A program made the position numbers and the translations under genes. The notes beneath the pieces are model-generated. The model saw only the letters and a list, made by a program, of their open reading frames with translations. It did not search any database and had not been told where the DNA came from. A DNA stretch of 64,000 nucleotides from Paludibacteraceae bacterium. GTDB taxonomy: Bacteria > Bacteroidota > Bacteroidia > Bacteroidales > Paludibacteraceae. Where the stretch lies: contig JAFVTU010000017.1 of NCBI GenBank assembly GCA_017503075.1, positions 62,001-126,000 of the forward strand, written 5' to 3'. Shown piece by piece: positions 32,484 to 40,933 of the stretch (position 1 is the stretch's first letter; each line of letters starts with the position of its first letter).

Positions 32484-34895
32484 ATGAAATTTTCAAAGTT
32501 ATTAAATATTTTGGGAATGACGGCGGCGTTTGCTGCGCTGTATATCATTCTCGTGCAGGTGCATTACGACCTGACCTATAACCGCGCTATCCCCGACTCC
32601 GAGCGCGTGTATCTGATGACATTGCCCTCATTTGGTGCAGGCGAAACGAAACAACAGTCGTTCCTCGCACGTCCATTTGCAGAGTATTTCTTGGAAGAGA
32701 ACATCTATGTAGAAGCATACGGCGTTGCTCAATTGGATGATGTGAACAAAGTAAATGTCATCGTGGGCGAAGGCACAGCAGCGAAAACACATAGCGTAAC
32801 CTTTGCTCAAATGACCTCGGGCGCACTGAAGACCTTTGGCATTCAACCTGTTATGGGTTCGCTGGAGGACATAGGAGAAGGTGGCTATGTGGCTATTAGC
32901 GAAACGGCTGCCGAGCGATTGGGCGTGGCAGTGGATAGTGTTCTACAATTGGAGAGTTGGGGGCAAACGAACTACTTTGTGGTGCGTGCAATATACAAAG
33001 ATCTGCCCGTTGCCAGCGACCTAAAGAACATTGAAGTGATTCGTTGCAATCAACTGGAGGAGCAAGATTTGAACTCCACCAGCAATTGGTCGTACCAGTA
33101 TTTTGTGAAACTCCGTTCGACAGAGGATAAAGCACTCTGCGAGGAGGTAATTTCCAAAAAGTATGCGGAGATAATGGCGCAAGAACTGAAACGCTACCGT
33201 GGTATGCAGCATAGCGACCCATCGTTCTACAAGCAGTTGGATAAGTTGGAGACGTTTATCGATGATATTCATTGCACCTTGATGCCTATTCGTGATTTGT
33301 ACTATGACGACACGCTGGAGTGGAGCGTAGGACAGGAACAAGGCAACAAGACCAGTACGATTACGCTGATGATTGTGGCTGCGTTGATAGTGATTATCAC
33401 GCTGATTAACTATGTGAACTTCTTCTTTGCGCAAGTGCCAATGCGTATTCGTGGGGTGAACACACGCAAGATATTGGGCAGTTCGCGTGCAGCATTAGTG
33501 GGGCGTTTCTTGGCAGAATCGGCTGTGCTGGTGGCGATTGCATTGGTGTTGGCGGTAGTGGTGGTGCTGCTGTTCTGCTCGACAGAGTGGGTGCATTATA
33601 TCTCTTGCGACTTGGCGTTAAGTAAAAATATGGTTGTTGCGGTGCTAACCGTGGGCATTGCTTTGGTGATGACGCTCATGGCGGGTCTCTATCCTGCCAT
33701 GTACGCCACCTCCTTCCCACCAGCACTGGCGATTAAGGGTTCGTTTGGTATGTCGCAAAAAGGCAAGTCGCTGCGTTACGCACTGATTGGTTTGCAGTTC
33801 GTGATTTCGATTGCGTTCATCATCTGCGCGATATTCCTGAAGAAACAACACAGCTACATGATGAACTATGACATGGGCTTCAACAAGGAGTGTCTTATCA
33901 CGGCGAACATTCCGCTGAATAGTTTGGACGAACGCGATGCGTTTAGCAGCGAGTTGCTCAATAACCCAAATATCAAGGAGGTAGCATGGTCGCAAGACCG
34001 AATGGTGGCAGATATGCGCATGACGTGGGGTCGTTGGCGTAATGGCGAACAGATGATGATAAATGTCATGCCTGTGTCGTGGAACTACCTGCAAGTGATG
34101 GGCATAGAGGTGTTTGAAGGGCGCGATTTCTTGCCTTCGGATGAGAAGGGCAATGGGGCAATCATTCTCAACGAGTATGCCAAAAAGAAGTACAACCTCA
34201 ATCTGGAGGAGGTAATAGAGTGGAATGGTACGCCCTTCCCTGCGACGGGTTTCTGCCGCGACTTCCACTTCAAACCACTACACGAGGAGAGCGATGCGTT
34301 TGCGTTCTATATCTATGATACAGAGATACAAAATAGATACTATACTACGCCACACCTCACGCTGCGCACCATTGAGAATGCAGATATAAAGGCGGTGTTT
34401 GATGCCATCCGTGCTACCACCGACAAGATTCTGCCTGACTACGGCAGCGAGAAAGTGAAAATCAACTTCTTCAACGAGGAACTGGGTGAGAACTACCAAA
34501 AAGAGCAACAACTGACTACAACGATCTCATTGTTCACGATGTTGGCGATTATTATTTCGCTGATGGGTGTGTTAGGATTGGTGATTTTCGAAACGCAATA
34601 CCGCCGCAAGGAGATTGGTATCCGCCGTGTGAACGGTGCCACTGTGCGTGAGATCTTGGTGATGTTCAACCGTAAGTTTATGATTATTGTGGGCATTTGT
34701 TTCCTCATCGCTGCGCCGATTAGCTACTTTATTACGGACTATTACTATAGCACTTTTGCGTACCGTGCACCGATAGCTGTGTGGGTGTTTGTGGTAGCGT
34801 TGTTGGCTGTGCTCGTCATCACAACGCTGGTCGTCACCCTCGCCAGCCTCCGCACCGCGACCTCCAACCCCGTGGAAGCACTGAGGACGGAGTAA
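32484..34895 (+). CDS. FtsX-like ABC permease (second)
   Basis: The 803-residue permease has the same layout as the first: N-terminal segment, periplasmic domain, three middle segments (about 290-415), a second periplasmic domain and three C-terminal segments. The marks are MRIRGVNTRKILGSSRAALVGRF, YRRKEIGIRRVNGATVREIL and the final TSNPVEALRTE. It is related to but clearly diverged from the first permease, so the transporter may be a heterodimer or two complexes sharing one ATPase. A terminator follows, closing the operon. Confidence 0.9.
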   Translation: MKFSKLLNILGMTAAFAALYIILVQVHYDLTYNRAIPDSERVYLMTLPSFGAGETKQQSFLARPFAEYFLEENIYVEAYGVAQLDDVNKVNVIVGEGTAAKTHSVTFAQMTSGALKTFGIQPVMGSLEDIGEGGYVAISETAAERLGVAVDSVLQLESWGQTNYFVVRAIYKDLPVASDLKNIEVIRCNQLEEQDLNSTSNWSYQYFVKLRSTEDKALCEEVISKKYAEIMAQELKRYRGMQHSDPSFYKQLDKLETFIDDIHCTLMPIRDLYYDDTLEWSVGQEQGNKTSTITLMIVAALIVIITLINYVNFFFAQVPMRIRGVNTRKILGSSRAALVGRFLAESAVLVAIALVLAVVVVLLFCSTEWVHYISCDLALSKNMVVAVLTVGIALVMTLMAGLYPAMYATSFPPALAIKGSFGMSQKGKSLRYALIGLQFVISIAFIICAIFLKKQHSYMMNYDMGFNKECLITANIPLNSLDERDAFSSELLNNPNIKEVAWSQDRMVADMRMTWGRWRNGEQMMINVMPVSWNYLQVMGIEVFEGRDFLPSDEKGNGAIILNEYAKKKYNLNLEEVIEWNGTPFPATGFCRDFHFKPLHEESDAFAFYIYDTEIQNRYYTTPHLTLRTIENADIKAVFDAIRATTDKILPDYGSEKVKINFFNEELGENYQKEQQLTTTISLFTMLAIIISLMGVLGLVIFETQYRRKEIGIRRVNGATVREILVMFNRKFMIIVGICFLIAAPISYFITDYYYSTFAYRAPIAVWVFVVALLAVLVITTLVVTLASLRTATSNPVEALRTE

Positions 34896-34901
34896 AGAGA
34901 G

Positions 34902-34938
34902 AAATGGGTGGATGAAACAGGGAAATCCACCCATTTTT
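34902..34938 (+). terminator. intrinsic terminator of the efflux operon
   Basis: AAATGGGTGGAT and ATCCACCCATTT form a 12-bp stem with an 11-nt loop followed by T residues. Confidence 0.85.
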
Positions 34939-34959
34939 GTTTGAAAACAAAAAGATTAT

Positions 34960-34990
34960 TTGCATATTTCAAAAAAAAACGCTATCTTTG
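34960..34990 (+). promoter_or_regulatory. promoter of the ATPase/nuclease pair
   Basis: TTG at 34960-34962 and TATCTTTG at 34983-34990 are 20 bp apart, with an A tract between. It lies 29 bp upstream of the ATPase ATG. Confidence 0.75.
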
Positions 34991-35018
34991 CGGCGAAAAT
35001 TGGTAAAAGTATACTTAT

Positions 35019-36308
35019 ATGAAAGATGTTGAGGTTTCAATCAGTAAATTTAAAGCTGTAAATAAAGCTGATATAATGTTGAATGGTATAACTGTCTTAT
35101 CTGGTGTAAATAGTTCTGGAAAGAGTACTATTTCTAAATTATTGTACTATACCTTTAAGTATGCCAATGAGTTCGAAACAATAGTAAGGGAAATTGTTAG
35201 GGAAAAATTAGACGATATTGATGGCTTTGCTTTTCGTTTATCATATGAAAGCAAGGGATTGGGTGATGAAAATGGAGAATTGAAAAAAATATTCCGTCTA
35301 TACAATAGCAGTGATATTACTCTTGAGCACAAGAAAGAGGCTTTATTAAAATTGCTTAATAAGAGCCGAGATTTATTAAACTCTGAAGAAAATATTAAGG
35401 ATAGTCAAGATAGATTTTCGCAAGATCGATATATCCAAATTGTGAAAAAATTGTTAGAAACAACGGAAGACAAGTCTTTAGACGACTATTTTGATGATGT
35501 TATTAAGTTAGTAAAGAAAATTTTCTCGGATGCAGGCAAACTTCTTGAAAATAGAGATTATACAATATTTAAGAATTTTTTAGAGGAAAAGTTAGGAAAT
35601 TCGATAGATACTATACGAATTAATGAATATGGATATTCTTTTGTAGGCATTGATGTAAAAACAATCCCGATAATGGAGTATATTCAACAAGTTATCTATA
35701 TAGATACTCCTGTGATTGTAGGCGCAGTTAGTGACTTTGTATCGGATTATTGGGATGATTTAGATTCACTTTTGCAAAAAAAGCCAGTAATATCCAAAAA
35801 GATTTTTAGTGAAATGGTGGAGAGTATAATTCGTGGTAAGGCTTCTTATGATGAGGATATTATGCATATGTATCGTTACCACCGTATGGATGATAAAGTT
35901 TTTAATTTATTTGATAGCGCAACAGGTATTAAATCATTCTCTATTCTTCAAATGTTATTAAATAATGGTTCTATCAATAAAAATACATTGTTAATTATAG
36001 ATGAACCAGAAGCCCACCTCCATCCACAATGGATTGTTGAGTATGCGAGACTTATTGTTCTTATGCATAAACATATAGGAACAAAATTTTTCATAGCTTC
36101 TCATAGTACTGATTTTGTCAGTGCAATTAAATACATTTCAACAAAGGAAGAATGTCTTGATTCTCTATCTTATTATTTAAGCGAAGAAGATAAAGATAAT
36201 CCATATACCTATAATTATCGCTCTTTGAATACGGACATAGAACCTATTTTTGAGTCATTCAATAAATCATTTGCTTTAATAGAGGAATATGGAGCAGATA
36301 ATGACTAA
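35019..36308 (+). CDS. AAA_15/AAA_21-type ABC-like ATPase (putative defence ATPase)
   Basis: The 429-residue protein has an SMC/OLD-like ABC ATPase head. Walker A is GVNSSGKST (29-37). A helical insertion of about 180 residues follows. The signature region reads TGIKSFSILQMLL, Walker B is LLIIDEPEAHLHPQW near residue 327, and the H-loop is in FFIASHSTDFV. Such ATPases work as sensors or motors in phage defence systems (Septu, Gabija, PARIS, retron cassettes). The downstream gene overlaps by 8 bp and encodes a likely PD-(D/E)xK nuclease, which supports a two-gene system. The pair is AT-rich relative to its neighbours. Confidence 0.8.
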   Translation: MKDVEVSISKFKAVNKADIMLNGITVLSGVNSSGKSTISKLLYYTFKYANEFETIVREIVREKLDDIDGFAFRLSYESKGLGDENGELKKIFRLYNSSDITLEHKKEALLKLLNKSRDLLNSEENIKDSQDRFSQDRYIQIVKKLLETTEDKSLDDYFDDVIKLVKKIFSDAGKLLENRDYTIFKNFLEEKLGNSIDTIRINEYGYSFVGIDVKTIPIMEYIQQVIYIDTPVIVGAVSDFVSDYWDDLDSLLQKKPVISKKIFSEMVESIIRGKASYDEDIMHMYRYHRMDDKVFNLFDSATGIKSFSILQMLLNNGSINKNTLLIIDEPEAHLHPQWIVEYARLIVLMHKHIGTKFFIASHSTDFVSAIKYISTKEECLDSLSYYLSEEDKDNPYTYNYRSLNTDIEPIFESFNKSFALIEEYGADND

Positions 36309-36789
36309 ATATAGGTTTGAAACACCCACTATACATCTTGTTGCTGGTGCAAAATCGACTGATATACAAGGTATGCATATATTGTTGCAACAGGAAGGAT
36401 GTCCTAATGGTGAAAACAAATTTACAGATGAGCCTAAAGCAATATACTTAGATGCTCTTCAAGAACGCATTGCAAAGCATAACAAAACAGACAAAAAGTC
36501 TTCTGTTGATTATGTAATTTGCGTTGCTAATCATAGAGTAATGCTAGCCGAAGCAAAGTTTAAAGTAGGAAAAGTAGAAAATATTGATAAAAAAGAATTG
36601 GAGAAGAAGATCAATGATACCAAGTCCATTCTACGCATGGATGATTATTCTTTTTTAGAAAAAAACTTTATACTCTTTAAGAGTGAAACATTACAACCAA
36701 CTAAAATAGGTAAACTTGCACGAAAGTTTTCGAATAGTCCTAAGTATAAATTTATAACTGCTACTGAGTTTTATGGTTTATTCGAATAG
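36301..36789 (+). CDS. putative PD-(D/E)xK nuclease-like partner of the ATPase
   Basis: The ATG at 36301 sits in ATGACTAA, overlapping the ATPase stop; an ATG at 36289 is possible. The 162-residue protein has no family name that I recognise. The stretch VDYVICVANHRVMLAEAKFK places D70, E84 and K86 as in a D-x13-ExK active site on consecutive strands, with helix-rich flanks, so a PD-(D/E)xK nuclease fold is plausible. The N-terminal part contains TDEPKAIYLDALQERIAKH. The operon overlap with the ATPase indicates a joint function. No HNH or TOPRIM motif is visible. Confidence 0.6.
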   Translation: MTKYRFETPTIHLVAGAKSTDIQGMHILLQQEGCPNGENKFTDEPKAIYLDALQERIAKHNKTDKKSSVDYVICVANHRVMLAEAKFKVGKVENIDKKELEKKINDTKSILRMDDYSFLEKNFILFKSETLQPTKIGKLARKFSNSPKYKFITATEFYGLFE

Positions 36790-36815
36790 CATCTCGCTAA
36801 TAACTCTATAACTCA

Positions 36816-36845
36816 AACGACCGCCCTCATTGTTATGCGGTCGTT
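36816..36845. other. inverted repeat after the nuclease gene
   Basis: AACGACCGC and GCGGTCGTT form a 9-bp stem with a 12-nt loop. There is no T run, so it is a weak terminator candidate or RNA end stabiliser. Confidence 0.5.
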
Positions 36846-36869
36846 GATGTTCAAAGACTATAAAATCCT

Positions 36870-37577
36870 ATGAATATATTAATTATTGGCGCTACTTCTG
36901 GCATTGGAAAAGAATTGCTGAATCAGTATGTCGTCCAAGAGCATTCTGTAATAGCATGTGGCAGAAGGGAGAATATTCTAAATGAACTATTAACACAAAA
37001 TTCCTCAGTACAAGGAGTGCAATTAGATATTTGTGACATTGATTCTACTAGCCAAACTATTTCTGGCTTGTTTGCTCAAACGAGGATAGACATAGCTATT
37101 GTAACTGCTGGAATTGGTGATTTGAATCCGACTTTAGATAATACTATAGAACTAAATACATTGCAAACTAATGTTACTGCTTGGACCAATTGTGTTGACT
37201 TGTTGTATAAGTCATTTCAAAAGCAAAGTTTCGGGCATTTAGTTTTAATAACATCAGTTGGAGGATTACGAGGCGAACCAGCAGCACCTGCATATTCTGC
37301 ATCCAAGGCATATCAAATGAATTACGCAGAGGCACTCAAGAAGAAAGCATTTAAAAATTTGCCATCTCTCACAATTACTGAAATTCGTCCTGGCTTAGTA
37401 GATACAGCAATGGCAAAAGGGGACGGATTGTTTTGGGTAATGCCTACAAATGTAGTTGTGAAGCAAATTCTTCGTGCGATAAATAAAAAACAAGCAACGT
37501 GCATTGTTACCAAACGCTGGCGTATCGTACATTTTATCATGCGGATTCTCCCTTGGGGATTATATAAACGAATATAG
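36870..37577 (+). CDS. short-chain dehydrogenase/reductase (SDR)
   Basis: The 235-residue protein has the classical SDR marks: nucleotide-binding GATSGIGKE near residue 7, the Asn-containing TAGIGD block, Ser in ITSVGG and the catalytic YSASK, followed by EIRPGLVDTAMA. It should reduce or oxidise a small substrate with NAD(P)H; the basic CGRREN after strand 2 suggests NADPH. The last part is hydrophobic and basic, as in membrane-associated SDRs. It lies between the putative defence pair and the regulator gene, with no visible link to either. Confidence 0.88.
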   Translation: MNILIIGATSGIGKELLNQYVVQEHSVIACGRRENILNELLTQNSSVQGVQLDICDIDSTSQTISGLFAQTRIDIAIVTAGIGDLNPTLDNTIELNTLQTNVTAWTNCVDLLYKSFQKQSFGHLVLITSVGGLRGEPAAPAYSASKAYQMNYAEALKKKAFKNLPSLTITEIRPGLVDTAMAKGDGLFWVMPTNVVVKQILRAINKKQATCIVTKRWRIVHFIMRILPWGLYKRI

Positions 37578-37619
37578 TATCACCAAGTCTAAATGTGAAT
37601 CGGAACAAAGAAAACACGA

Positions 37620-39020
37620 ATGAAATCCAAAGCCAAAATACTTGTCGTGGACGACAACAAAGGTATTCGCGCAGCGCTGGAGATGTTGCTGCCGCGATTC
37701 TTTGCTGAGGTGGAGATGCTGTCTTCGCCTAAGTCGTTGCAATCCACCATCCGCGAACTGCAACCCGATGTGGTGCTGCTCGATATGAACTTCCAAACCG
37801 CTATCAACACGGGCAACGAAGGACTTTACTGGCTCTCCGAAATCAAACAGTTTGCACCCAATATCGAAGTGGTGCTCTTCACCGCCTACGGCGATATTCA
37901 ACTCGCAGTAGAGGGCATGAAACGCGGAGCGTTCGATTTCATTGTCAAACCTTGGGATAACAACAAACTCGTTGAGACTCTTACCCTTGCGTACCAACAG
38001 AAAATTAAACGCACAGGCAAGAAATCTCCAAGCTCATCGCCCATAACCAATAGCCAATCGCCCAAAATGCACTGGGGTTCCAGCCCTGCCATGACTACTA
38101 TCCGCAAGCAATTGGAGAAAGTGGCTACCACCGATGCATCTATCCTCATCACGGGCGAGAATGGTACGGGTAAGGATGTCCTTGCCAACGAGATCCACCG
38201 CCTCTCGGTGCGTGCCAACCGTCCGATGGTGTGCGTGGACGCAGGCGCTATTACCGAAACACTCTTCGAGAGCGAACTGTTCGGACATGTCAAAGGTGCT
38301 TTCACTGATGCACATGCCGACAAAATGGGTAAGTTCGAGCAAGCCAACGGCGGTACGCTCTTCCTCGATGAGATTGGCAATATCCCATTGCACTTGCAAG
38401 CGAAACTCTTGCGCGTGCTGCAAAACCGTTCTATCGTGCGTGTAGGTGACACCAAAGAGATACCCATTGATATCCGTCTTATCTGTGCTACCAACCGCGA
38501 CATTCCGCAAATGGTACAGGACGGCACCTTCCGCGAGGACTTGTACTATCGCATCAACACGATGCACCTGCAACTCCCACCGTTGCGCCAACGCCAAGAC
38601 GAGATTCTGCCGCTGGCTGAACGTTTCATGCAAACTTATGCCGAACGCTACCACCGCAATGTGAATGCGTTGGCACCCGAAGCGCAACAAGCCCTGCTGG
38701 CACATACTTGGTCGGGCAATATCCGCGAACTCAACAACTGCATAGAAAAAGCCGTCATCCTCTCCGAAGGCGACACACTCACCCTTGCTGATTTGCAACT
38801 GCCGTTGCCATCTAGTACCCAATATCCAATAGGCGGAACGCCGTCCAATAGCCAATATCCAACAGCCGACAGCGCAGCTGTAGAGACTTTAGAAACCGTC
38901 GAAGAGCGTGCTATCCGCAACGCTATGGCGCAACACGATGGCAATTTGTCTTTAGTCGCCAAAGCTCTCAACATCAGCCGCCCAACCCTCTACGCCAAAC
39001 TGAAAAAGTACGGGATATAA
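37620..39020 (+). CDS. sigma-54-dependent NtrC-family response regulator
   Basis: The 466-residue protein has a receiver domain (1-120: D11, D12, phospho-acceptor D55, K110), an AAA+ domain (about 150-375: Walker A GENGTGKD, the sigma-54 contact loop GAFTDA at 226-231, Walker B GGTLFLDEIG) and a Fis-type helix-turn-helix at the end (LSLVAKALNISRPTLYAKL). It is the natural candidate to act at the TGTAAAG palindromes and sigma-54 promoters of tolC and the efflux operon. Both interdomain linkers (residues 137-150 and about 396-422) are built from CCAATA-type repeats, and one includes a hairpin unit. The kinase gene follows after 2 bp. Confidence 0.93.
   Translation: MKSKAKILVVDDNKGIRAALEMLLPRFFAEVEMLSSPKSLQSTIRELQPDVVLLDMNFQTAINTGNEGLYWLSEIKQFAPNIEVVLFTAYGDIQLAVEGMKRGAFDFIVKPWDNNKLVETLTLAYQQKIKRTGKKSPSSSPITNSQSPKMHWGSSPAMTTIRKQLEKVATTDASILITGENGTGKDVLANEIHRLSVRANRPMVCVDAGAITETLFESELFGHVKGAFTDAHADKMGKFEQANGGTLFLDEIGNIPLHLQAKLLRVLQNRSIVRVGDTKEIPIDIRLICATNRDIPQMVQDGTFREDLYYRINTMHLQLPPLRQRQDEILPLAERFMQTYAERYHRNVNALAPEAQQALLAHTWSGNIRELNNCIEKAVILSEGDTLTLADLQLPLPSSTQYPIGGTPSNSQYPTADSAAVETLETVEERAIRNAMAQHDGNLSLVAKALNISRPTLYAKLKKYGI
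38030..38066. repeat. CCAATAG-type repeat, first linker of the regulator
   Basis: It encodes SSSPITNSQSPK between receiver and AAA+ domains and contains CAATAGCCAATCGCC, the 15-mer also present in nifJ. Confidence 0.75.
38810..38875. repeat. CCAATA-type repeat with hairpin, second linker of the regulator
   Basis: CCCAATATCCAATA leads into hairpin GGCG-GAA-CGCC (38832-38842) and GTCCAATAGCCAATATCC. The TAG before and GTCC after the stem are the constant flanks of the intergenic hairpin family. Confidence 0.8.
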
Positions 39021-39022
39021 TC

Positions 39023-40225
39023 ATGGATACACCTTTCATCATACTCACTTGCCTTGCCACTGCTATTGTGGTGGGAGTCGTTGTGGGGGTAGTGGTGAAA
39101 CAACGATTGCAAAAGAAAATCAATTACATGCTCGATGCGCTCGAAGATAAGGAACTCAACTTCCGATTCAACGAGCAAGGCATTCGGAATAGAAGCTTCA
39201 ACAAAACACTCAACCGCCTGCGTGACCTTTTTGATAAGGAACGCCACGAAATCAGCGAACAAGAACGCTACTTCGGGCAGATGCTCGACCATGTGCAAAC
39301 GGGTATCATCACCGTCACGGACAACCGAGTGACCTATCACAACAAAACAGCCCTCTCGCTCTTGGGATTGCTGACCTTCAGTAGTATTCGCCAATTGGAT
39401 AATATCCATCCATCGCTTGCGGAAGCGTTTCGACAAGTGTCAGCCAATAGCGAACAACGCGCTACTTTCTTTACTGAACGAGGCGAACGCACCATCATTC
39501 TCACAGCCACCGAAGCTACAATACATGGCAAAACAATAAAGATCATTGCCTTTAACGATATTAGCAATGAGATTGCCGAAAACGAGGAGTTGGCATGGTC
39601 TCGCCTAATCCGTGTACTCACACACGAGATTATGAATACCATCACGCCTATCGCTTCGCTCAGCGAAACACTCTCCAAAGACCCTGCTTCGCCTGATTTG
39701 GTAATGGGCTTGCAGACGATTTCAACCTCCTCTAAGGACCTCATCAAATTCGTCAACACCTACCGCAGTCTGACACGAGTAGCAACGCCAGTTAGAAAAC
39801 CATTTTACTTGCGCGAACTCATGGAGCGTGTGGAGCAACTGACCAAACAGCAGATAGATGCCGCAGGTGCACGCTATCAGTACACCGAACTGACCGATGA
39901 TATTCTGCTATATGCGGATGAGGGACAAATCTCGCAGGTGGTAGTCAATCTTATTAGCAATGCCTTGCAGGCGGAGGCTACCCAAATCACCATCACAGCC
40001 AAGATTGATGATTTCGATGCAGTCGTAATAGATGTCTGCAATAATGGTCATCCTATCAGTCCTGATAGTCAGGAGCAGATATTCATTCCATTCTTCACCA
40101 CCAAACCCGAAGGCTCTGGTATCGGCTTGAGCCTCTCCCGCCAAATCATGCGCCTCCACAATGGCAGCATCCGCCTCGTTCGCAGCAACGAAAAGGGAAC
40201 AATCTTTACTCTCATTTTTAGATAG
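39023..40225 (+). CDS. sensor histidine kinase, partner of the NtrC-type regulator
   Basis: The 400-residue protein has one N-terminal membrane segment (5-26), a short coiled region, a PAS-like domain (about 84-185) and a kinase core. The phosphorylated histidine is H201 in RVLTHEIMNTITPIASLSE. The ATP-binding part has the N-box VVNLISNALQAE, the G1 box DVCNNGHP and G2 GSGIGLSLS. With only one membrane segment and a PAS domain it probably senses an internal or membrane signal. Gene order regulator-kinase with a 2-bp gap indicates one operon. Confidence 0.92.
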   Translation: MDTPFIILTCLATAIVVGVVVGVVVKQRLQKKINYMLDALEDKELNFRFNEQGIRNRSFNKTLNRLRDLFDKERHEISEQERYFGQMLDHVQTGIITVTDNRVTYHNKTALSLLGLLTFSSIRQLDNIHPSLAEAFRQVSANSEQRATFFTERGERTIILTATEATIHGKTIKIIAFNDISNEIAENEELAWSRLIRVLTHEIMNTITPIASLSETLSKDPASPDLVMGLQTISTSSKDLIKFVNTYRSLTRVATPVRKPFYLRELMERVEQLTKQQIDAAGARYQYTELTDDILLYADEGQISQVVVNLISNALQAEATQITITAKIDDFDAVVIDVCNNGHPISPDSQEQIFIPFFTTKPEGSGIGLSLSRQIMRLHNGSIRLVRSNEKGTIFTLIFR

Positions 40226-40244
40226 CGAGTGCATTGAAAAAAGC

Positions 40245-40325
40245 CATAGATGTGCTACGGATGTGATAGTGATGTGCCACTTTCAACCCGTTATGAACCC
40301 ATCAAGAACCCGTAACCTCCGGGGA
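40245..40325. repeat. degenerate short repeats between kinase and bcp
   Basis: GATGTGCTACG, GATGTGATAGT, GATGTGCCAC and then AACCCGTTATG, AACCCATCAAG, AACCCGTAACC: two different units of 10-11 bp, three copies each. Confidence 0.65.
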
Positions 40326-40349
40326 AAATCAAGTGTAATACTTAAATGT

Positions 40350-40796
40350 TTACCTCAACAACTGTGCAGCGTGGTTCTTAGTGTCCACCTTCTCGATGAG
40401 TTGCGTGAGGATGCCTTGCTCATCAAAAACAAACGTCTTGCGCAATGTACCCACACAAGTCTTGCCGCACATCTTCTTCTCGCCCCATGCGCCAAATGCT
40501 TGCAACATCTCCGTAGAGGGATCAGAGAGCAAAGGAAAAGGTAATTCGTATTTGGCAATGAAGTTCTGGTGCGACTTCTGGCTATCTTTGCTCACGCCAT
40601 ACACTTGATACCCTTCTGCCAAAAAACGCTGGTAGTTGTCGCGCAAGTTGCATGCTTCCGCAGTACAACCTGGGGTGCTATCCTTTGGATAGAAGTAAAT
40701 GACGGTTTTCTTACCCACCAACTGCTCGTTGGTAACAATATTTCCATTTTGATCTGCCACGCTAAATGCAGGCATTTTGTCTCCGATTAGTAACAT
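40350..40796 (-). CDS. bcp: thiol peroxidase, BCP/PrxQ type
   Basis: The 148-residue peroxiredoxin has the PrxQ mark FYPKDSTPGCTAEAC, with the peroxidatic Cys followed four residues later by the resolving Cys. Later it has GVSKDSQKSHQNF and PFPLLSD. It reduces hydrogen peroxide and organic peroxides using thioredoxin in the cytoplasm, fitting an anaerobe that must survive oxygen. It is convergent with the kinase gene and is preceded by the htpG terminator. Full length. Confidence 0.93.
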   Translation of the reverse strand: MLLIGDKMPAFSVADQNGNIVTNEQLVGKKTVIYFYPKDSTPGCTAEACNLRDNYQRFLAEGYQVYGVSKDSQKSHQNFIAKYELPFPLLSDPSTEMLQAFGAWGEKKMCGKTCVGTLRKTFVFDEQGILTQLIEKVDTKNHAAQLLR

Positions 40797-40880
40797 AGTT
40801 TCAATTATTTGTAGGGTTTATAAGTCAAAATTTATTGTATATATATATGTCTGTACAATAATCATGCCACTGGTGCCGAT

Positions 40881-40911
40881 AAAAAAACGCGAACAATCGG
40901 TCCGCGTTTTT
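40881..40911 (-). terminator. intrinsic terminator of htpG
   Basis: On the minus strand AAAAACGCG and CGCGTTTTTTT pair around an 11-nt loop, 23 bp after the htpG stop. Confidence 0.85.
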
Positions 40912-40933
40912 GATAGGTGTATGTGGATTGCTA

